A DNA stretch of 64,000 nt from Bathymodiolus brooksi. Its lineage: Eukaryota > Mollusca > Bivalvia > Mytilida > Modiolidae. The stretch spans positions 102,497,906 through 102,561,905 of the forward strand of contig OY804577.1 of the NCBI GenBank assembly GCA_963680875.1, given 5' to 3'. This document shows positions 1-11,252 of the stretch, in pieces (within the stretch, counting starts at the first letter, position 1; each line of letters opens with the position of its first letter). The position numbers and the translations under genes are program-made. The notes under the pieces were generated by a model. That model ran no database searches, was not told where the DNA came from, and saw only the letters and a program-made list of their open reading frames with translations.

Positions 1-180
1 TCATGGTAATATAGATATATCTTTTGTTCCGTTTGCTATATCTAAAAAAATTATTTGTATTTAGAGTGTTAGTTGATATCTCTCAAAATGCATAAGAAAT
101 TGATAAAATAAACAGGAAAAGATATATCAGTATCACTAAAAAGAGTGATGGGTCTGTCATATTGATTTGTCGTGCTATAT
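1..180. repeat. MITE-like element, family G (truncated at window edge)
   Basis: The segment matches two further copies at 47235-47415 and 47878-48105. All share a GATATATC-rich core and ends built around GTGATTTATCAC and its complement. The left end lies outside the window. No coding capacity is visible, so it is probably a non-autonomous DNA element. Confidence 0.55.
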
Positions 181-186
181 TTAAGG

Positions 187-600
187 GTTTAGGGTTATGA
201 TATTTAATGCCACTTTCAACAATACTTCAGTTATATCATTAAAATATCACGTCAAATATTATTTATGTTCTGTTGTAGCGTGGTTTACATAGTATAACAT
301 GAGTAAGTTAAAAAGACAAGATTAACTCTTAACAGCTGGTTAGGGTGTGGTTAGGCTTATGGGATTATGGGTGTTTAATGCCCTTTCTACAACATTTCAG
401 TTATATCATCATGGGACCAGTTTTATTGGTAGAGAAAATCCAAGTTTCTAAAAAAAAATCACAGACAAATTCAATACACCTCACCATGGTCGGGAATTAA
501 ACTCATAATTTTAAGTGATGAAGGGACTGATTGCAGAAACCTTTTAATAGAGGTGACCACATTGACAGGTTTGACTGTACATTTATATAATATCAGTTAC
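187..600 (-). repeat. Two SINE-A remnants
   Basis: 187-240 is a short 3' fragment. About 340-560 is a fuller copy read on the minus strand. The hallmark is CCACTTTCAACAATATTTCAG followed by the ttattggtgg box. The copies begin with telomere-like TTAGGG text, which is the complement of the SINE tail. Many point differences suggest old insertions. Confidence 0.6.
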
Positions 601-757
601 ATCTGTATTTGTATTAATTACAGGGATCCGAAAACAAGCTACATGTGTCTCCCTTTTCATACTGATCATGGCCAGGATGGCCCAGCAGTTGTTTATGATT
701 CAGATTTAAAACTTTGATAACATGTTAACATATAATTTCTGCAAATTTATTTTTTAG

Positions 758-1297
758 GGTCGTGTTGATAGAGACAGAACAGGATTTTCAGCACCCAAAC
801 GTCAACGATTACGGGAAATATCAAGTTCGGATTCAGAAACAGACACACATTTAGTGAATAGTAAATCAGTAGAAAATTTAGTGAAAGATAGTAGTGATCA
901 ACGTTCAGAAACAATTAGCACGAAAACCAATAAAAATGGTATTAACAGTCCTGGAAAAAATTATTGTGATGAAATTCCAAAAACTTGTAATTCTACAAAG
1001 AAGAGAAGTAGTAGAGCTATTTTAGATAGTTCAGACGATGACACAAAAAAAGATTCTGGTCCAAAGTGTGAATCAAGTCGCTTAGTTTACGATTCATTGT
1101 CAGATAGTGATGACAGTGTTCTAAATAAGAGCAGTACAAATAAAAGACGTAAAATAATGAGTAGTGACTCAGAGTCAAATTCGGACGATTCCTCAGGGTC
1201 GTGTAGAATGTCAGCTACTTCTCGAATTCAAGAACGCTGTAAATGTAGAGAAGAACTTTTTAAAGGGTTGAAAGATTCTAGGCGAAAATCAAGATAA
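758..1297 (+). CDS. Terminal exon of an unrecognised Ser/Asp-rich, probably nuclear protein
   Basis: An open frame follows a good 3' splice site (ttattttttag, ending at 757) and runs 179 codons to TAA. Upstream exons lie outside the window or were not found. The peptide is rich in Ser and Asp with basic patches. It contains several SSDSE or SSDDD acidic stretches that look like casein kinase 2 sites, alternating with KRQR, KKRSS and NKRRK clusters that could be nuclear localisation signals. It ends in a Cys/Lys-rich tail (QERCKCREELFKG). Such tails are typical of disordered ends of nuclear proteins such as chromatin or DNA-repair factors. I do not recognise the family and see no folded domain. 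An AATAAA follows 32 bases after the stop, which supports this as a true 3' exon. The exon call is fairly sure; the function is unknown. Confidence 0.7.
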   Translation, partial: GRVDRDRTGFSAPKRQRLREISSSDSETDTHLVNSKSVENLVKDSSDQRSETISTKTNKNGINSPGKNYCDEIPKTCNSTKKRSSRAILDSSDDDTKKDSGPKCESSRLVYDSLSDSDDSVLNKSSTNKRRKIMSSDSESNSDDSSGSCRMSATSRIQERCKCREELFKGLKDSRRKSR

Positions 1298-1328
1298 TTT
1301 TCAAGGAAATGAAATGTAATTTTAATTA

Positions 1329-1334
1329 AATAAA
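1329..1334 (+). promoter_or_regulatory. Polyadenylation signal of the gene ending at 1297
   Basis: AATAAA lies 32 bases past the stop codon, on the same strand. Confidence 0.5.
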
Positions 1335-2235
1335 ACATTAGTTTTGTAAATTGTATCTGAAAATAGAGGATATTGCAGAATTTGTTGTCCAATCTCAGAA
1401 AATTTAAATACACATATCTCACATTCTTTCATATAAAATAAGGTTAATACTCTGCACAAATAATTATCAACAACAACTCCTCCTCAGTATTTAGCCGATA
1501 TAATTTCTAATAGTGTTATGGGGGCTATGGTGTTTAAAGCCACTGTCAGCAATATTTCAGCTATATCGTGGCAGTTAATTCCTAATACAACCAGTAGTTG
1601 ACATAATCATAATACTAATCAGTCTAATAAGACTATAGAAGTATGCCTGGACAAACTTATACATGAACAATTTCATACATTTCTCCATAAAACTATGGAT
1701 CAAATTACCTCCTCTTATTCGCAATATATTTTCTATTAGTATTTTCAAAAACTGTTGCCAGAATCCAATTAATAAAGTTTTCGTGTATCACTAATGTTGC
1801 CACAGGATTAGGTCAAATCTTACACATAAAGCTCTGAATGTGCTGTACTGTAGTAAGCATCTTTTTCATCAAAGTTAGTTGACTCACCAAATTGTGTATG
1901 TTGTGAAATATTGAATCTACCTCTAATTTTATTCTACACTGTCCAAAGCATGCAAACTCCAGACATGATCTACTCTTATATTTATCTCTTGATATTCCTC
2001 AAGAAGTAAATATTGATTGCAACAACTTACTTCTTTACGGCCGCAGTGAATTAAGTGATATATACATATTTTTGATACAGAAATATATCATCAACACTAA
2101 ACGCTTTTCACTGTAATTAATTTCATTAAGTTGTCAGTTCAGACTTGTTTAAAAAGAATTCAGGGGGCCATCGTTGAAAGTGATGTTAAATACCATAACC
2201 CCCACCCCCCTATAATGTAAAAGAACAGTGAAGGT

Positions 2236-2490
2236 CGCCGTGGTTGCGATCATATGGTAGTTGGCTTTACTGTGTAATCAGTGCCTATCACCACTAACGT
2301 TGTGAGTTGGAATCCCGCTCAGGCAAGGTGTACTCGATACAACATTGTGTGATATAGTTTGTCAGTGACTTTCGACAGGTTTTCTCCAGGTACTCCGGTT
2401 TCCTCCACCAAGAAAATTGATCACTACGATATAGCTGAAATATTGTGGAAAGTGGCGTCAATGTGTGACAAATACTATTACATTCAATTA
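2236..2490 (+). repeat. SINE-A, nearly full length, sense orientation
   Basis: The head contains a tRNA-like pol III B box (gtgagttggaatcccgc) with an A-box-like tggtagttgg before it. The conserved body follows (GGTACTCCGGTTTCCTCCACC), then the gaaatattgtggaaagtggcg tail motif. Degraded fragments of the same family sit at 1517-1580 and 2166-2205. Confidence 0.7.
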
Positions 2491-2974
2491 ACCTCAAAAT
2501 AAAGAAGCCTTCTTCTTCATTCATAAATTCCTTTGACTAAACTCTTCAGATTGTAGTGGTCTAGATACATTTGTAGTTGTATCTTGCTGTCTATATTATG
2601 CACATCATGACACACTTGATAATCTGAAGTAATACAAAGCAGAGTTAAATATGCAATCAATTAGTTTTTGATTAACCTTGGATCAAGAATAATTGAATTT
2701 TTTTTTGCATTAAGGGGACCCCTTTTTCGATTCATCAGATCTCGTTGATCTTCAACTTTATTTTACTCCCTTGACCCAAAGAATTGTATGAGCTATTGTC
2801 ATCACAAAATATATTACTGTCTAAATTTTTCATACAACAATTTGTATGTCTCTCCCCCTCCCTTCTAGGGGAACATTTCCTTCGACCTGTCCGTCACAAA
2901 ATTTTGTACAAAATAACATTTAATCTTCAAAGAAACCATTGTGTCCCTTAAAACACAACTGAGCATGAATGTTC

Positions 2975-3130
2975 ATCAGTTCTATTGGTGGGGAAAACCA
3001 TAGACCGCAAATCACTAACGAACTTTATCACATAATGTTGTATTGAGTATACCTCGCCATGAGCGGAATTCGAACACACAATGTTAATTGTGATATGCAC
3101 TCATTGCACTGGTAGTTGTTAATCCAACAA
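2975..3130 (-). repeat. SINE-A, partial
   Basis: This is the antisense head and centre of the SINE: ttattacataatgttgtat-like text, then agcggaattcgaac (complement of the B box), then the complement of the A-box region. The tail part is missing. Confidence 0.6.
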
Positions 3131-3485
3131 CGAAGTACCGGTAAATGTTTTTATCCTGTGGTCAGAAATCCAAGATGGCCAACACTAAAAGGCATTGCTT
3201 AATGCAGGACTCTACTTAAAATGACCTTCTGAGAAACTACTGTTTTAGAGTGATTATTAGATGAACCCTTGAAAACACAAAATGAACACAGGCATCAATA
3301 TAATATGTATGTGAACAATACAGGATCTTGGATGCATCTGGTTTAAACTGCAAGTGTAAATGTTTTCTAAAAAAAGTTTTATATGTATATATCTTGTTGT
3401 GAACTGCATTATTTTCTATGTTCCTGTATTAGACAAAAAAGTTTGAAGGTACCAAAGGGATAATCGTGACTCGTTAGTCAAACAC

Positions 3486-3575
3486 AGGCGCTTCTGTAGA
3501 GTCAAAAATATGCTCGCTATGTACCTGGTATTTTAGGTATATAGCGAGCATATTTTTGACTCTACACAAGCGCCT
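3486..3575. repeat. Palindromic foldback inside family C
   Basis: Arms 3486-3520 and 3541-3575 are inverted copies (AGGCGCTTCTGTAGAGTC pairs with GACTCTACACAAGCGCCT), with a 20-base loop. The structure interrupts the family C sequence. Confidence 0.7.
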
Positions 3576-3613
3576 GCGAGTCAAAGAGGAAAGACAATAC
3601 AATGGCCATTGGA

Positions 3614-3877
3614 TTTGATTTGATTTTTAGTGTTTTAATGCCACTTTCAGCAATATTTCAGCTATATCATGGCGACCAGATTTAGTGGTGGAAGAAGCCG
3701 GAGAGAACCACTGACCATGGGCAAGCAACTGGTAAACTTTATCACTTGCGGCTGTGAGTCAAGTGCACCTTTTTTGTAATTTACAAAGACGGGCGCGAGC
3801 ACACGCCGTATTGGTGATAAGCTTGTATGAGTTGTTAAGTAATCCAACTACCTAATTCATTGAGCCACCCGGGCCCT
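3614..3877 (-). repeat. SINE-A subfamily copy with 14-bp target duplication
   Basis: CAATGGCCATTGGA occurs on both sides (3600-3613 and 3878-3891). The minus-strand 3' end carries an ATCAA-type tail (seen as tttgatttgattttt on the plus strand). The body matches the copy at 6594 (gaagaagccggagagaacc), a variant of the main SINE-A. Confidence 0.75.
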
Positions 3878-3964
3878 CAATGGCCATTGGAAAAGCTACA
3901 AAAAGATAAACAAGGGTCAACAAAACAATACACAGAAAACTACCGATTGAGCAAGACAACTCCG

Positions 3965-4360
3965 CAAAAAAAAACCGAATCAAATCAAATCAAATGATCA
4001 AATAAGTTTTATTTAAAGTCGAAATATCTATAACACATAACATAAGCTCTAGTGAGCTTTTGAATCGACTATTACATAAAAAGCACATACAAGTATAAAA
4101 TAACTTTACAAGCACATATTACATGACATCACAAAGCAAAACAACTAAAAAAAAACATGCATGCAGTATAAAACATAAGCTCATGTATACATAGTCATAC
4201 ATAAAAGCAAACTTATGCATACATAAAACACAGTTACATATAAAATTAATCAGAACTGAATCTAAAAGCATAAAAGCATAAGCTCATGTATACATAGACA
4301 TACATAAAAGCAAACTCATGCATACATAAATAGTTACATATAAAATTTATCAGAACTGAA
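3965..4360 (-). mobile_element. LINE 3' end with simple-repeat tail
   Basis: On the minus strand this looks like the untranslated 3' end of a LINE, finishing in an (ATTTG)n-type tail at about 3970-3990. The segment aagctctagtgagctttt (4045-4062) recurs with small changes at 59317-59334, in the 3' end of the LINE found there. Internal ~100-bp blocks (cataagctcatgtatacata) are repeated. No coding part remains. Confidence 0.5.
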
Positions 4361-4816
4361 TCGAACTCGTGTGATCCGGAACAATGAACCATTCCAGTTC
4401 CATCTGAGCTGGTTGTATAGTGCTAGTGGACTAGTACAGACACATTATTCTGACTGACCGTTATCAATATTAAATTTCGTTAGTCACCCAAGTACTAAGC
4501 ACATTCCGTACATTTTCAATGGATCACTTTTAAAATCACACATCAACGTATATTTAGAATGTATGAAATGATTGGCAATTATTGGCCACGTGTATTTTGG
4601 ATAAAGACATATATTCTTACATCATCTTAAACTCTGCATGTTATATATAGATTAAATTTATTTTTTGAAATACCTTTGAGCTTTATTGGCTTAAATACTC
4701 TTACAGTTTTAGTGAAAGAAGGAAAAACATGTATAAAATAAACATGTATAAAATTATATAAATATAATAAATACTGTCATTCAATTAAACAATTACTGAC
4801 TTTTGAATTAACTTCA

Positions 4817-5053
4817 TCAAACGTCAATAATTGTATAATATTCGTGAAATAACCCAATAATATTCCCAACAATCACCAGATTCTTTACATAACGCTTATT
4901 CCGAATTACGTCTGGTGACAATATCAGGACATCGTGACTTATCTTTAGACCACAATACAGGTCTTCTTCTCTTATCCTTTCTGTGACACGGGAGTCAGCA
5001 AGTAAGTTTCTTAATTGTCTTAAAATGTCAAAACACGAATAAAGGTAGGACAT
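4817..5053 (-). other. 78-codon open frame, coding status doubtful
   Basis: The frame has a balanced composition and includes ERIREEDLYCGL and a hydrophobic stretch VKNLVIVGNIIGLF, so it looks more protein-like than most chance frames here. It has no recognisable domain, no clear splice partner and no nearby AATAAA on its strand. It may be chance, a lone exon or a relic. The rest of 4360-5600 is AT-rich with nothing else recognisable. Confidence 0.15.
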
Positions 5054-5604
5054 ACTACGTGTTTTCTTATGGAGACAATATACATTTTGTAGTCAAATTT
5101 GAAAGAGCAATTTTAATTAAAGATTGATTATTTTATATAACGAATAATATCAACGTTGAAGACAAGGTTATATATAAAGGTCACCCCTCTATCCTATCAG
5201 GTTTTAAGCATGATAGTTTAATCTCTAAGGAATTATAAAGCAAAGCGATTCCAAGTGCCCACTTTTTACAGATGCCATTAAGTTCAAAAATATGTTGTCT
5301 AATTTTGGGTTAGCTCTAATATAGATGAAGACGCAAGAATGAAATTTATTCTAAAACTCGTGCAGAAATCGAATTTAATGGAATAGCGCTTTTATTTTTG
5401 TTTCACATTTTCAGTCATCACCTTTGTATAATATCAAAGTCGAGATTCTGAACAGTGATTAAAAAATTATACAGTATTCCATTGTTTCGTTGAAAAAAGA
5501 CTTGTTCATAATCCATTAAAGTCGTGACAGTCATTTAGTATTAGAAATCAGAATATTATTAGAACCATTTTAATGTTATTTAACAAACCACGTAGGTTGG
5601 TTAG

Positions 5605-5880
5605 TTTATAGTGTTTAAAGCAACTTTCAACAATATTTCAGTCATATCGTGTCGGTCAGTTTTATTGGTGGAGGAAACCGGTGAAAACCACAGACCTGTC
5701 CCAAGTCACTGACAAGCTTTATCACATAATGTTGTATCGATTACGTCTCGCCATGAACGGTGTTCTACCCCACAACTTTAGTGGTGATAGACACATTGAC
5801 GACCGTAGAATATTTCTAGCGATGACTTCAACCTATGAGCAACGAGCCTTGTTTGGGTTGCTGTTGTGTCAGCAGCTGAG
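5605..5880 (-). repeat. SINE-A just upstream of MSP130 exon 1
   Basis: A minus-strand copy with an intact central box (ggtcagttttattggtggagg). It lies about 90 bases before the 3' splice site of the first MSP130 coding exon, so it is within the 5' UTR intron if the acceptor at 5969 is real. Confidence 0.7.
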
Positions 5881-5971
5881 CTATATCTAGAGAAGTAAGG
5901 AGGTACAAGTTTACCTTATAATGTTTTGCTATAGGTGCTTCTGACATTCATATTGTATTCATTTTGCAGAT

Positions 5972-6170
5972 ATGACCTCCGTTAAAGTTATAATCGGGCT
6001 TGCTTTAATACTTGGCTGTGTTAATGATTTGTCGGCCGAATTCTACTTGAAGCATCTGTCATACACGCGTCTTCCAACAACGCTTCCACCTAGAGAGAAG
6101 TTTCAACTGTTTGGAGGTACTGCAGAAGAAGCTGCTTATGACCCTATAGAGGAAATGTTGTATGTCGTAG
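5972..6170 (+). CDS. MSP130: MSP130 exon 1 (signal peptide)
   Basis: Preceded by attttgcag at 5961-5969. Starts ATGACCTCC and ends phase 1 at GTCGTAG before gttagt. It encodes the signal peptide and the first propeller strand ([15 protein letters not shown]). The end of the exon and its donor are duplicated 177 bases downstream. Confidence 0.85.
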
Positions 6171-9100
6171 GTTAGTCATTTGATTTAAGTGAAGTCGCCC
6201 TTATACTTATCAGGGTTCTTTTGTCTACCAGCCCTGACAAAAATAGCTATAGTTTCTGTCGGTTAAATGGTAAATAACATATTTGATTGAATGATTAGAA
6301 GAAAATAATCTTTAATGACCCTCAAGAGGAAATGTTGTATGTCGTAGGTTAGTCATTTGCTTTAAGTGAAGTCACCATTAGCCTTATCAGGGTTCTTTCT
6401 TCTCCAAGCCCTGACAAAGAAGCTATAGTTTCAAGTACTGGTAAATAACATATTTGATTGAATGCTCACAAGTAAATATTTAAAAAAAAATATGCATATT
6501 AGTGATATTAATATAAATGAATGAATGTGCAAATTGATAAAGACTTTCAAATTTCAATCGTCTTCAGATTAATTTTGCTGTTTGATATGATTGATTGATT
6601 GATTTTTGGTGTTTAACGCCACTTTCAGCAATATTTCAGTTATATCATTGCGACCAGTTTTAGTGTTGGAAGAAGTCGGAGTACCCGGAGAGAACCCCCG
6701 ACCATGGGCAAGCAACTGGTAAACTTTATCTTCAAACTTCCGCATACTTATTTTTACCGACCTCTTATATTTCGTTTTTCACCTTGGCATTAACATTTCA
6801 AGCAGTTTCATTTGTCAGCATTATTAGTGTCTATTGCAACTGCTGAATACAACCTGCTTTTAAATACTTCGTATCAACAAAATTATTACTAGTAGTGTGT
6901 TTTGATATTGTACTACAGAAAAATGATCAAATGTTTTGTTTGTTTGTTTTGTTTCTGTTTTCTCCGGGTATTCTGGTTTCCTCCACCAATAAAACTAACC
7001 GACACGATATAACTGAACTATTGTTGAAAGTGACGTTTAACACCAAAACCACTCAAATGTTTATTAAGACATTGTACGTCATTGAATATCTATCCTCTGT
7101 TGCGTTGACACCAAATGTGACTGTGTTATCCAGAGAAATGTGATTGATCTTAAAACAAAGAATGTATAACAAACATGTTTTCTCGATGATAGTGCCCTTT
7201 TCACACAAAGATGACAATACATTGCCTTTCAATATGCAAAGTCTTTTGAATTGTTTGTGCGATACCCACCATATTTCAACCGCATTGGTTGCGTAAAGGT
7301 TAGCGTGCTCGCCTCGAGTACGGTAGATCGTGGGTTCGAGACCCTGTCGGGTCAAACCAAAGACTAACAAATTGGTATTTGTTGCCTCTTCGCTAAGCAC
7401 GCAGCATTAAGGAGAGAGAACTGGTTGGCTCGGAATCAGAATAATATGTCCAAGTGAAGCGACATGTCTACCCGCGGACTGTTGTTTCAGTGGGCTAGCA
7501 CTATAAAAAAAATTCCAACTAAGCGTGTTGGTCTAGTACAAAGCGGACATAATCATCCTCATTTCATTGAAAATTTACTGAAAAATTGCTGATTTGTCGT
7601 TAAACAACAATCACTCGCTTACTCACTCACACAAAGATGACAATCCATTACCGTTCCATATGCAAAGTCTTTTGAATTGTTATGCGAGTCCCCCATATTT
7701 ATATCCGACTTATTCACAATATGACACCAAATGTGTGGGGTTTTTTCAGGAGAAGATTCTGGACTGTTGCACATTATCGACATATCTGTTCCTGAGTCTC
7801 CACGGATCACAGCTACACATGTCTTCTCTCCTAGTGGTGACGGTAAACCACGTGATGTTGCTGTCTGTGGTACAGAGATTGCTGTAGTCTTATCTTCACC
7901 AATAAAGGACGTTTATGAAGGTCACATTCATTTTTTCCATACCCTAAAAAGGGGAGAAACACAACTCCAGGTTGATGGAAAATTACCAGGTAAATTTTAA
8001 TAATGCAGTGTTTTTAAAATAAAATCATAACATAGATATCAAATTTACTAAACACGACACGTTTCTGGAATAACCATCATCGGTTACGCTCAAAATAGAA
8101 AGATTGGAGGTCAGATAATTTAAAAGTGTTTGATAGCAATAAAATCAAAGGGCCTAAACAGCATAGCCAAAAATCGGTTACGGTCACCTATGCCTGAAGG
8201 GAGAGAACCTTAGTTTTATTAATAATTACATTATTTATGAAATGTATAGTTGCTTAATTTGCAGTTTACGAAATAAGAGATTAAGAATTCACGACATTTA
8301 ACACTAGTATTCATATTAATTACAAAAAATACAGAAGTTGTCAAGGTTTTAATTGCACATTCAGGTATATTGATGATGTTCTGTCAGTAAATAATCCACA
8401 CTCAGCTAATTAGATTCCACTAACACACCGCCAATGAAATTGAGATAAAAGCAACAGAATAACAGAAGTTTACCATATGTACAGACGTTTTCTAACATTT
8501 CGAATTCAAATTGAAAATCCGATAAGAGTTTAGAGTCTCCTGGGGCTTGCAGCTTCCTGTGAGCATCTAGCGTTTTATTGGAAAGAAACTTTACATAGTT
8601 TCTTAATTATCATCCTGTGAAAATGGGCATATCGTCTTTTAGTTTGCGATCTCCAGTTCTCCTAGTTTACCTAGGATTTAAATGACACTTTAAATAATTG
8701 CTTATCACCGTGTGTAGATTCTAAAATTATCAGTTTTCTAGCTTATGTGCTAAAACCTTAAAACCGGAGTTTAAAGTGTTATAACAATTTCAAATTTCAA
8801 ATGACTTTCTAAATAAGGACAAATATAAGTTAGTCCACGGAATATGAACTCTGTGGTTTCTACTGGTATTCTAAGGCTAATTAGTAAAAAATAAATGTAG
8901 GGGGTATCAAATTTAGTGCGCACGACGCCTTTCTGGAATAGCCATTATCATGTACGCTACAATCGACAGATTGTAAAGCCAAATAATTTTAAAGTTTTGA
9001 GAGCAATAAAACCAAACGGTCTAAACAGAATAGCCAAAATTGGCCAAGATTCTTTAAAACATATTTCAATATTTCAATATCATATTTGATCACGCCTTAT

Positions 9101-11211
9101 TCCTACGTTAAGGAAGACAGATAATATATTCTCACCTTTCGTAATTCTCATTGCAACTGATTTGTTTCAGTTGGTGCCTTCCCAGACTTTGTGACCTTTA
9201 CTCATAGCTGTAAACAGGTTCTGGTGGCCAATGAAGGTAGAGCAGGAAGGGATATAGCAAATAAATTTATGGATCCCCCTGGAACTGTAACTATGATAGA
9301 AAGAGAAAAATATGGCAATCCATCTGAACATATAGTTGATTTCTCTAAAGGAGAGGGAAGGTAATTATTTAGTTTTCTGTGTGAACATATAGTTGATTTC
9401 TCTAAAGGAGAGGGAAGGTAATTATTTAGTTTTCTGTGTGAACATATAGTTGATTTCTCTAAAGGAGAGGGGAGGTAATTATTTAGTTTTCTGTGTGAAC
9501 ATATAGTTGATTTCTCTAAAGGAGAGGGGAGGTGATTATTTAGTTTTCTGTGTGAACCTATAGCTGATTTCTCTAAAGGAGAGGGGAGGTGATTATTTAG
9601 TTTTCTGTGTGAACATATAGTTGATTTCTCTAAAGGAGAGGGAAGGTAATTATTTAGTTTTCTGTGTGAACATATAGTTGATTTCTCTAAAGGAGAGGGG
9701 AGGTAATTATTTAGTTTTCTGTGTGAACATACAGCTGATTTCTTTAAAGGAGAGGGGAGGTGATTATTTAGTTTTCTGTGTGAACATATAGTTGATTCTC
9801 TAAAGGAGAGGGAAGGTAATTATTTAGTTTTCTGTGTGAACATATAGTTGATTTCTCTAAAGAAGAGGGGAGGTAATTATTTAGTTTTCTGTGTGAACAT
9901 ATAGCTGATTTCTTTAAAGGAGAGGGGAGGTGATTATTTAGTTTTCTGTGTGAACATATAGTTGATTCTCTAAAGGAGAGGGGAGGTAATTATTTAGTTT
10001 TCTGTGTTGTGTGTTTTTGTTTGTTTGTTTGTTTTTGTTTTATTTTGTTTTGTTTTGTTGTTTTTTTTCTTTTTGGTCGTCGTTCTGTGTCTTGTGCCAA
10101 ATGTTGTCTGTGTCTCTCTTGATTGTCCATTCTTGATTGCCCACTCGGATTTCGCGAACGCATTTTTAGTATTGTGCACCAAATAATGAAGTGAAATGAA
10201 TGTTGTCTGTTCTTCTTCGATATACGGATTCTGATTACCCCTTTGGTATCTTCAAACTCTTCTTATAAATTTCTGATATGCTTAAATGTATATTTGCACA
10301 AAACAATATCATTGAGTAGTGTGCTATTCTGTTGTAACATCATTCGAACAATATGAACAACTGGCAATAGGAAAATCTTGAGTAAATCTGCTTTTAGTGG
10401 AAAAGTAGCCATTCACTAATATTACTTGTTTATTCCCGAACTTTGCGAAATGCTGTTGTTCTGTGCTTGTATCGAATTGTTTGGACACGAATACACTACA
10501 AAACGTTCTAGGCAACACTAATTCTTGTTAGTGCAAAGATTCTCCTGATGGACATTTCCTTTCATTTTTCTTTTTGTATTTTACAGCTGGCAATTACGTC
10601 GTCCATCTTATTACATACCCCCTAATGTATGGCCATTGTCGAACCAACCATCATTTACCATGGATGCTACGCCGGAATATATTGCTGTTAGTCCAGATGA
10701 TAAAACAGCTTATATTATTCTCCAGGTATATAGGTCATAGACCATTAAACATCAAATCTAGTACAATCCTAGCTGACAAATAATGCCAAACCCACTGATA
10801 AAGATATCAAAACTTTTTTTAATATTGCAACAACAAAAAAGAAATTAAGATAATTATTCAATATAACAGATATAATACAAGTCGGCACGGTATTGTCTTG
10901 TAAAAAGATATTTCCGAAGCAGCGTCGAGGTCACAGCTTGCACAGCATAAGTTATTACTTTTAATGGTAAATTTTGAAGAAAACCTACCGATTTTTCATG
11001 TAAAGAAAATATGATAATTTGCTTCGTGTAAGAAATATTTAAATGGTCGGTCCCTACGGATTTGTGATTTGTGATTATATACACTGTTTTTGAATAATTG
11101 CAGCTTTAATCCAATACGAAAAGATGAAACATAGATTGACATTTACTGGACAAAAATATTTATATGCTCTAAAACGATGATGTGATTGTAGATTAATTGA
11201 ATGTTAAATAT

Positions 11212-11252
<41 letters not shown>

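Larger units (their letters stand above)
3440..3960 (+). mobile_element. Family C repeat carrying two nested insertions
   Basis: Family C begins with gtttgaaggtaccaaaggg and runs on through aaagacaatacaatggcc. It is split first by a ~95-bp perfect-looking palindrome (about 3482-3577) and then by a SINE at 3614-3877 flanked by a 14-bp target duplication. It resumes at 3878 and ends near 3960. Other copies at 13640, 14570, 15900 and 20730 lack these interruptions and serve as empty sites. Confidence 0.7.

Noticed and set aside
7277..7350. tRNA gene
   Set aside because: A and B boxes are present, but no proper cloverleaf or acceptor stem closes, and the sequence continues into a repeated SINE body; the same holds for 28803 and 42985.
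10004..10186. Hydrophobic 60-codon frame
   Set aside because: A product of T/G-rich low-complexity sequence and an inverted family C fragment; no other support.
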